Assembly: GCA_944470555.2 (NCBI GenBank)
Contig: OX104130.1
Coordinates: forward strand, 67,399,160-67,463,159
From: Heterobilharzia americana
Taxonomy: Eukaryota > Platyhelminthes > Trematoda > Strigeidida > Schistosomatidae
DNA length: 64,000 nt
Reading direction: 5' to 3'
Made by a program: the position numbers and the translations under genes. The notes under the pieces are model-generated. The model saw only the letters and a program-made list of their open reading frames with translations. It searched no databases and was not told where the DNA came from. Below, piece after piece: positions 56,566 to 64,000 of the stretch (the first letter of the stretch is position 1; every line of letters begins with the position of its first letter).

Positions 56566-58343
56566 CATGTACGCTGACAAATCAAGATACGATAGGCAGA
56601 ACTCAGTTAACAAATGCTAGTAATGCACAGAAAGATCGTAATTTTTTACCAAGAGCTTTTTGAAGTGGTCAGCCCATCGCTTCCTTTGTTTCTCTTCTTT
56701 GGTAATCAGATTTCCTTCATCATCTTATATCGATTTCATCTGTGTTGATCTCTTCCCTCCCAGATAGTAACCTGGTTATTAGATACAATGTTGTCAGGTC
56801 TCTGTCTCTCCTACCAACAGCCTGTTCTGCTTCACTTGTCAGTGTGTCGTGGAAGTGTGTTTTGTCTTTGTGCACACTCTTCTTCACTTCTTTGTCCAGT
56901 GTAGTGTTTTATACGTTGTGTTCAGTTCCTCTTTTCGTTGTGCATCCTTGCACTGCTTTAACTTCTGCTTCACCATCCTCCTCTCTCTGCTCTATCAGCT
57001 TACATGTGTCCGTCGAGATCCATTACTTGTTCCGTTTTTTCTTCCCTCCTAATACGGTTGTGCAGGTTTCTTTCCACATAGCTTTCAAAGACTTCCAGTG
57101 TTCATCCACACAGATTTCTTCAGGGATGTTGCTCGATATTTCCCACTTTGTCTTTATGGCTGACGTGGAGATATCCCCTTTAGTTTCATCCTTCAATTTC
57201 TGTTCTGCGTGTTCAACTTGAACTGTGGTCTATCACCAACTTCCTTGAGGGCTTTCGACTCGATCTTGGATGTTCCTTCTTACCACTAGATAGTGAGTCA
57301 TGTGAACCTACATCTGTTCTCCTTCCTCATCTGATCTTGTGTTCAGTAGGCTGGCTGCGTCTCCACTCTCTTCACATTGAGATAAAGTCGACCGGATTTT
57401 TAGTGTGGTATGTCCATATGGTGAATGGTGCAATCCATATCACTTTGTGGATATTCTTGTGCTTGAACACACTGTCTCACCTCCAATCATCAAATCGTTG
57501 AATGCACAGAATTCTGCAAACAGTCCTCCATTCTCGTTCATCACCTCACCGAGCGCTTCTCGACCCATGCATGGTCAGTTCTATTCCTGTGTTGTCCGCT
57601 CCCAGTTTGGCATTCATGTCACCTCACCAATTAGAATTTCGATATCGCCAACTGAGGTCCTGTCCAGTGTTGATCGCATTTGTCTGTAGAATTCCTCCTT
57701 CTTCTCTTCATCTGCATTGTCTGTAGGTGCATAGCGTAGCGTAGCACTGTACAGTTGTGACTTTTCTTCCTTTTGAGTTGAACCTTGCTGTCATGATCCT
57801 GCAGGAGGAGATCGGTTCCCACTGCATCAGGACCTTTGATGCTGTTGGGGACATCAGGATAGCCACTCCGAAACTCAGTGTGCTCATGGCTGTCGTCTGG
57901 ATGACAATATCGGAGTAGATTATTGACTCCTCTCCAGTTGACAATTTAGAGAGTCCACTTCCATTCCATCTCCACATTCCTCGCAGATTCCTAGCACTTC
58001 GATTCTATACCTTCTCATCCATTTTGCAGTCTGGGCAGTCTTGCTAGGTTCAAACATGGTGCAGACATTCCATGTCCCCATGTTGACTTTCGCTTTCATC
58101 TAGGGAAGAGAAGACACATCGACCGACTGGCTTCCTGAAGGCTTTCACCAACCGGCGTCATTTCGCCTCTCTGATTCCAGTGAGGAGAAAGTTTGTTTTT
58201 ACTTTTGATATGTTCTCTGTGCTTTGAATTTTCTGTAGCGGTTGGATTGGTTTTCTGGGGTAGGGTTGCTATCCCTATGTCCAACGTTCGCTGTTTATTC
58301 GTGCTTAGGACCGGTTAGTAACTAGTGAACTAGTTAACCAGGC
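56566..58343 (-). repeat. Left arm of large inverted repeat (palindrome 2)
   Basis: Each base n pairs with 120,566 minus n in the right arm with no net indel over 1,778 bp. I noticed one substitution (near 56,927) within the arms, plus one mismatch (58,340) at the inner edge. The arm consists mainly of an SR2-like RTE 5' half in minus orientation. Confidence 0.95.
56640..58100 (-). pseudogene. SR2-like RTE LINE endonuclease half, broken
   Basis: Minus strand, the same content as 62,467-63,925: the endonuclease start GTWNVCTMF, the YAPTDN region, the ENGGLFAEFCAFNDLMIGG block, and the linker with WISTDTCKLIEQRE and a final NLITKEEKQRKRWADHFKKL. Stops and frameshifts are shared with the right-arm copy. 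The RT that should follow is missing; after the linker the sequence becomes unrelated within about 75 bp. Confidence 0.8.
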
Positions 58344-60830
58344 GAGGTTCTTGTAAGCCATGTAACAGCAATAATTTATTTGCGCGAATTCGTCTTTGTG
58401 TCTGACTGTCTGTACTAAAAACTAGAAAACTCCAAGGAAACGCACAAATTTTTTGCACTTGTCGGTATAACCTGTTAATTCACTGACATTCCAGTCAGTA
58501 ATATTATTAGAATAATTTACTAGAAGGTGAATCGGTTTCTAAGCCGAAGATCATCCCAATTTCCTTGATAGATTTACCATGTACTGTAATGCTGAGGCAG
58601 TCGAGAGGCACAACGATTCATGCAATGGAGAATATTTAAAATAAAATTGTTTGTTATCAATAAATTATACATGTGAATAATAAAAGTAAGCAAAGTTTTT
58701 TGTAGTCGGCCATACTGATGGCATACATTATTCCATTTACCCTATTTCGTCTATTATTCTCATTAAACATGTCTTTACTTTTCGAAATATGATTTTTATT
58801 TTATCTTCTAATAAATTTACATTTATCATCTTTGGGCCGCTTGTACTTCATACGAAACTGTGAGGTAAATGAGCACTTCGTTTGTTTCACAAATTTTATT
58901 TTAAAAGTCAACCGAAAATGATCAAGGGAATTTATCGTATGAATCCGTATATTGTTACACAACCTGCCAATATCCAACATAAACGGAATTCAATTTTCAA
59001 TACACTTCTAAAGTTAAAAATGAATTTTTAAAAAATACTTTGACGAGAAAGCATAGGTGAGATCAGTTTCAGCTTGTTTAGTTTAGTTCTCATACACAGC
59101 CTACAACTTATGCCAATTAAATATAGAAGTATATATAAAATTTGTGACTCTGATTGAAGTATAGTTTGTTGGGGTTATACTGAGCAGGGAATGAAACAGT
59201 ATAACGTCTCAGGAATACTGACCTATCCAAAACGTATTTATCTGCCAACTAAATTATATTGCACGAAATCATCATATACCTCTAATTTTGCATAGCTTTC
59301 GCTTGCTGTTTTGCCCGTGACCTTAAAATAACCTAGACGGCTGTTTCCACACCGTTACCCCCTTTTGATTTCTACTACTCTGAAGACTGAACTCGCATTA
59401 GTTGTTAACTATATATGGATTTAGTGTTGTCAAGGTCATTTGGAAATGTATATATTCAGCATCGAAGTCCACTGTATTGACTGTTGTTGAGACAGTAAAA
59501 GGCTCTCTGTCAACGGTTTTTCTTCTCTCCGTACGTCAGTGGTATTCTTGCGGTGGTGGTTGGTGTTCTGATTACCGTAAGAGTCGATTCTTTTGCGCGT
59601 CGGGTTTGCATCTTTCGTAGTTTGCTAGGCTTCTGTCGCCGGTAGACTGTTAGATTGTACTGCAGGTCATAGCAATATTATAGGAACTGCAGTTCAAATC
59701 CACTACATCTTATTCACAGTTTCTCCTAATACAAGTGTTTCTTGAGATGTACATTTCAAAAATAATGAATTATTTGATAAGCCAGGTTCCAATGATCATT
59801 CTCAGCAAAGCAGAAAAAAAATGAGATTTGCTGAATAAACTCAGCTCAGATTAATTTCGTGGTTTTACTCAGCTACAAACAGCCTATAATAAATAAAGAA
59901 TGGATCAGCGTTTGATAAAATGAAAGACATACTTTTAAGTTCGAAAAGAGTGACGATATACATTGAGGAATATAGATACAGTAAGTGAAAATCTGTTGAG
60001 AAATGTTAATAATACGAATAATTTTGAAGGTATCCGGGCGAATGAAGGACTGGACTGTTTGGCACCCGTTCAATTTGCCTTACGGTATAAGGTGTATTTT
60101 ATCTGTATATTCTCGGCGTAATATGTTAAAAAAAAGAACAAATAAATATTTTTTTATTATCCCTTCTACAAAATATTCGTCTATTTTGTTGTTCATTCTA
60201 ATATACCTTGCTGGGATCATACAAGTAAAACACACTATACAATGAATACAAATAATGGTGATAGAGTCTTTTTATGCATCAGAAACTGGAAGAAAGATCC
60301 TAGATTTTAAACAGCTGGTGTAGTGAACAATAATAGTGATAACATAGTCACTGTCGTTTGATGATACCTCTTCTTGAAACTCATTCGTTCGATAATGGTT
60401 ATTAGGACATTTTTTATTACGCAGTACTCAAAGTATTTGGCGGTGATAAGAATATAGCTACATTTGAGGAAACCTTGGTATTTATAAAGTTAGGATATAA
60501 AGATGTCTCAGAAATGATCAACAGAAGGTTACGGACCCTTTTTGCTAGAATATATCGGGTTGCGAAAACTGTTGCTTTACATAGTATCAGCTACGCCATT
60601 TATTAGGCTAAAATTAACAACACTCATCCAACATCAACTCTAACCGTATCTATGAATTTATATTTACTTGCCAAAGCAAGTATATTGAAAAGTTTGGAAG
60701 ACAGGTTTCTATTCGTGTTTCTTAACCTGATCCAAACAGCATGAAAGCGAAAGCTTCAAAATCTTTCACAAGTTCAGTCATACACCATTTGGTTGAGTAC
60801 AGATATCGTGTAGATACATCTACAACTTTT
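58344..60830. other. Spacer of palindrome 2, unassigned part
   Basis: No gene or element recognised. A CCTACTGCAG-like promoter relic near 59,650-59,700 (GCAGTTCAAATCCACTAC resembles a B-box) is too weak to call. Confidence 0.45.
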
Positions 60831-60834
60831 CGAA

Positions 60835-61990
60835 TCACAAACTGACATTGGAGAATCTATTGCTTCCTGTGTCTGAGCGTTTTTTGGAGGCTTTCAGCGA
60901 TACAGTTCAATTTTCCTTCAAATGCAGAAGGAGAACTTTAGATTCTGCAGTTTATTTTCACCACAATATCATTGCTAGTCTGTAAAAGGTGCTGAGTAAG
61001 ATATTCCCTCTTAGATTACACTTCTGCCTTTATCCCTGGATCCCCTTTATTGTATAAATTTGTCAGAACTCACATTGAGTCCTTAATTTCAAACGGGTTC
61101 GATTCTCATTTTTCTGAGAGAAAACAGTGTAGTGAATAGAGGGGGGAGGGCTATGTGTCGCCGCTTTTTGAAAGTGGTATGCCTCAAGTTGCTGTTCTTT
61201 CACCTGCTTCTGTCTCTTTCTCCTTGCTTGGCTTACTAACCTCAACTAAAGCTGATTTTGTTTGGTACGTAGACAACCTAACTGTATTCATGCTAACTAT
61301 CTACTCCTCAAACTGTTCCCAGTTTAATAACTTCCTGATCAAAACTGGTCACTGGTGTTTCTTGAATGACTTCACATTCAATTTCTTCAAATGACAGTTG
61401 GTTAATTTTAGCCCAAAACGTGAGACCTATAAAAATCGCTTCAATCCCATGACCGTTGTCTTTGAGAAGAATCACTGGCACAGAATGTATTAAACATGAT
61501 TCGTCTTGGCTTATGCCATTATTCTGAATTTTTTTAACCCCCTCATATCTTACCGATTTCCAGCGAAATCCTCCTAGCCGACATATTACATCAGGAAACT
61601 CAGACCGTCTGGTATAATTAAGCCTCTACTCTTACCTCTTGTCAATTCTTATCGTTTGCCCATACTTCTTTTCCCTCTTATACTTTCCTGGACACTGGAG
61701 AAAACTACGCTGTATTGCGTGAAAATTTAAGGGCTGTTAGTAGAGAAAGTGGTACACCACTAACCATACTGATAAATGCTATCGTGCATTGACATTTGAA
61801 CTCTTGTGGATAGCTGAATAAAAGAATTTTATCATCCTCTGCATCCACACTTCTCTCACTGTCTCTCCTCAGCAAAGTCAAAAACCAGATATATTGAAAT
61901 ATATGGACTCATAACTACATATAAAAATTGAACCGTACACTATTTAACTTGTGTACTGAGTAAAGAAAATCACATGAGACACAGTCTTAT
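60835..61990 (+). pseudogene. SR1/CR1-like LINE, RT to C-terminal relic
   Basis: Plus strand, heavily broken: a QFSFKCRRRTLDSAVYFHHNI segment near 60,910-60,970 parallels DQFAYKSRRGSLNV of the copy at 25,315. The YADD region reads WYVDNLTVF near 61,265-61,290. The C-terminal part includes FPLILSWTLEKTTLYC near 61,670-61,715, and the end reads SKTRYIEIYGLITTYKN near 61,878-61,930. The conserved terminal end (KNSTIPYFARVV in the other copy) is still traceable as KN-TVHYLTCVLSKE. 5'-truncated and dead. Confidence 0.7.
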
Positions 61991-62222
61991 CAATCAACTT
62001 TGCAATAGCGAACAGCTGTTATTACACTGAAGTCATTTAGTACTTCAACAGTAGTATTATGTTTTGTAACATACTTGAGACCGGTTCCACTGTTAATATT
62101 TATTAGAAAAATGTAAAACGACTAAACGAATGCAATATCATATGCTCAGAATTCTGTTCTGTAAAAATAATTATGGTTCGGAATAAAGCAAATATATTAC
62201 TATTACACCTACAAGTAACAAT

Positions 62223-64000
62223 GCCCGGTTAACTAGTTCACTAGTTACTAACCGGTCCTAAGCACGAATAAACAGCGAACGTTGGACATAGGGATAGCAA
62301 CCCTACCCCAGAAAACCAATCCAACCGCTACAGAAAATTCAAAGCACAGAGAACATATCAAAAGTAAAAACAAACTTTCTCCTCACTGGAATCAGAGAGG
62401 CGAAATGACGCCGGTTGGTGAAAGCCTTCAGGAAGCCAGTCGGTCGATGTGTCTTCTCTTCCCTAGATGAAAGCGAAAGTCAACATGGGGACATGGAATG
62501 TCTGCACCATGTTTGAACCTAGCAAGACTGCCCAGACTGCAAAATGGATGAGAAGGTATAGAATCGAAGTGCTAGGAATCTGCGAGGAATGTGGAGATGG
62601 AATGGAAGTGGACTCTCTAAATTGTCAACTGGAGAGGAGTCAATAATCTACTCCGATATTGTCATCCAGACGACAGCCATGAGCACACTGAGTTTCGGAG
62701 TGGCTATCCTGATGTCCCCAACAGCATCAAAGGTCCTGATGCAGTGGGAACCGATCTCCTCCTGCAGGATCATGACAGCAAGGTTCAACTCAAAAGGAAG
62801 AAAAGTCACAACTGTACAGTGCTACGCTACGCTATGCACCTACAGACAATGCAGATGAAGAGAAGAAGGAGGAATTCTACAGACAAATGCGATCAACACT
62901 GGACAGGACCTCAGTTGGCGATATCGAAATTCTAATTGGTGAGGTGACATGAATGCCAAACTGGGAGCGGACAACACAGGAATAGAACTGACCATGCATG
63001 GGTCGAGAAGCGCTCGGTGAGGTGATGAACGAGAATGGAGGACTGTTTGCAGAATTCTGTGCATTCAACGATTTGATGATTGGAGGTGAGACAGTGTGTT
63101 CAAGCACAAGAATATCCACAAAGTGATATGGATTGCACCATTCACCATATGGACACACCACACTAAAAATCCGGTCGACTTTATCTCAATGTGAAGAGAG
63201 TGGAGACGCAGCCAGCCTACTGAACACAAGATCAGATGAGGAAGGAGAACAGATGTAGGTTCACATGACTCACTATCTAGTGGTAAGAAGGAACATCCAA
63301 GATCGAGTCGAAAGCCCTCAAGGAAGTTGGTGATAGACCACAGTTCAAGTTGAACACGCAGAACAGAAATTGAAGGATGAAACTAAAGGGGATATCTCCA
63401 CGTCAGCCATAAAGACAAAGTGGGAAATATCGAGCAACATCCCTGAAGAAATCTGTGTGGATGAACACTGGAAGTCTTTGAAAGCTATGTGGAAAGAAAC
63501 CTGCACAACCGTATTAGGAGGGAAGAAAAAACGGAACAAGTAATGGATCTCGACGGACACATGTAAGCTGATAGAGCAGAGAGAGGAGGATGGTGAAGCA
63601 GAAGTTAAAGCAGTGCAAGGATGCACAACGAAAAGAGGAATTGAACACAACGTATAAAACACTACACTGGACAAAGAAGTGAAGAAGAGTGTGCACAAAG
63701 ACAAAACACACTTCCACGACACACTGACAAGTGAAGCAGAACAGGCTGTTGGTAGGAGAGACAGAGACCTGACAACATTGTATCTAATAACCAGGTTACT
63801 ATCTGGGAGGGAAGAGATCAACACAGATGAAATCGATATAAGATGATGAAGGAAATCTGATTACCAAAGAAGAGAAACAAAGGAAGCGATGGGCTGACCA
63901 CTTCAAAAAGCTCTTGGTAAAAAATTACGATCTTTCTGTGCATTACTAGCATTTGTTAACTGAGTTCTGCCTATCGTATCTTGATTTGTCAGCGTACATG
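62223..64000 (+). repeat. Right arm of large inverted repeat (palindrome 2)
   Basis: Inverted counterpart of 56,566-58,343. Its inner end starts at a short imperfect palindrome (GGTTAACTAGTTCACTAGTT), which may be the 5' end of the RTE. The outer end is set by the window edge, so the true arm may be longer. Confidence 0.95.
62467..63925 (+). pseudogene. SR2-like RTE LINE endonuclease half, broken
   Basis: The start MKAKVNMGTWNVCTMFEPSK (62,467 on) is the usual beginning of an APE-type endonuclease, the DNA-nicking domain of RTE elements. Frameshifts near 62,580-62,640 and 62,740-62,800 and stops break the frame. QCYATL and APTDNADEEKKEEFY follow near 62,815-62,880, then GDIEILIGEVT near 62,917-62,948 (the catalytic GDFNA-like position is altered), GEVMNENGGLFAEFCAFNDL near 63,015-63,075, and the linker near 63,350-63,925. 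No RT follows inside the window. Identical breaks in the left arm show common descent after the damage. Confidence 0.8.

Noticed and set aside
56742..57221. 159-codon plus-strand open frame, also at 63,345-63,824 minus
   Set aside because: It is antisense to the RTE linker region, whose sense translation shows clear LINE homology. Its Ser/Leu/Cys-rich content is the shadow of Lys/Glu-rich coding.
1..64000. Spliced-leader RNA gene, rRNA, histone cluster or telomeric repeat
   Set aside because: I looked for the conserved starts and repeat units of these and saw none on either strand.
1..64000. LTR retrotransposon or endogenous retrovirus
   Set aside because: No paired LTRs, primer-binding site, gag zinc knuckle, protease or integrase motif was seen; all RT traces are of PLE or LINE type.

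Overview
This window looks like nuclear DNA of a schistosomatid blood fluke (a Schistosoma-type trematode). It is AT-rich, has no compact gene series, and is built almost entirely from the remains of transposable elements typical of that group: Penelope-like elements (PLEs), two kinds of RTE-like LINEs (SR2-like and SR3/Perere-3-like), SR1/CR1-like LINEs, and tRNA-derived SINEs carrying hammerhead ribozymes (the SM-alpha type and a second family). I found no convincing single-copy host gene. One short open stretch near 31.6-31.8 kb is a weak exon candidate. Family names rest on motif recognition by eye, not on a search.

Layout. (1) Positions 1-13,287 form a huge inverted repeat: arms of about 4.6 and 5.3 kb, roughly 97% identical where I compared them, around a 3.3 kb spacer. 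The spacer holds a palindromic SM-alpha SINE, a tRNA-like stretch and an RT-less PLE with a GIY-YIG endonuclease reading frame. The right arm alone carries a 664 bp SINE-dimer insertion with 10 bp target-site duplications. (2) 13.4-16.6 kb: two different PLE lineages meet tail to tail. One is an old plus-strand RT relic; the other is a minus-strand copy with a long uninterrupted RT reading frame but no endonuclease. (3) 16.7-26.4 kb: an SR3-like RTE pseudogene, SINEs, a dispersed repeat, a PLE-type hammerhead and a long decayed CR1 element. (4) 26.6-46.4 kb: SINEs in many states of decay, fragments of both RTE families, and several smaller inverted pairs. (5) 46.4-56.5 kb: mostly unassigned AT-rich DNA with PLE pseudo-LTR pieces and SINEs. 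(6) 56,566-64,000: a second large inverted repeat whose 1,778 bp arms are almost identical and free of net indels. Each arm carries the same broken endonuclease half of an SR2-like RTE, arranged head to head around a CR1 relic.

No genes here form a pathway. What the contents share is retrotransposition and folding. PLE RT and GIY-YIG domains occur on separate copies; LINE RTs are the probable source of activity for the SINEs; hammerheads sit in the SINEs and in a PLE-type terminal motif. The most striking theme is fold-back architecture at every scale, from a 22 bp stem, through palindromic SINEs with hammerheads facing both ways, to multi-kilobase palindromes.
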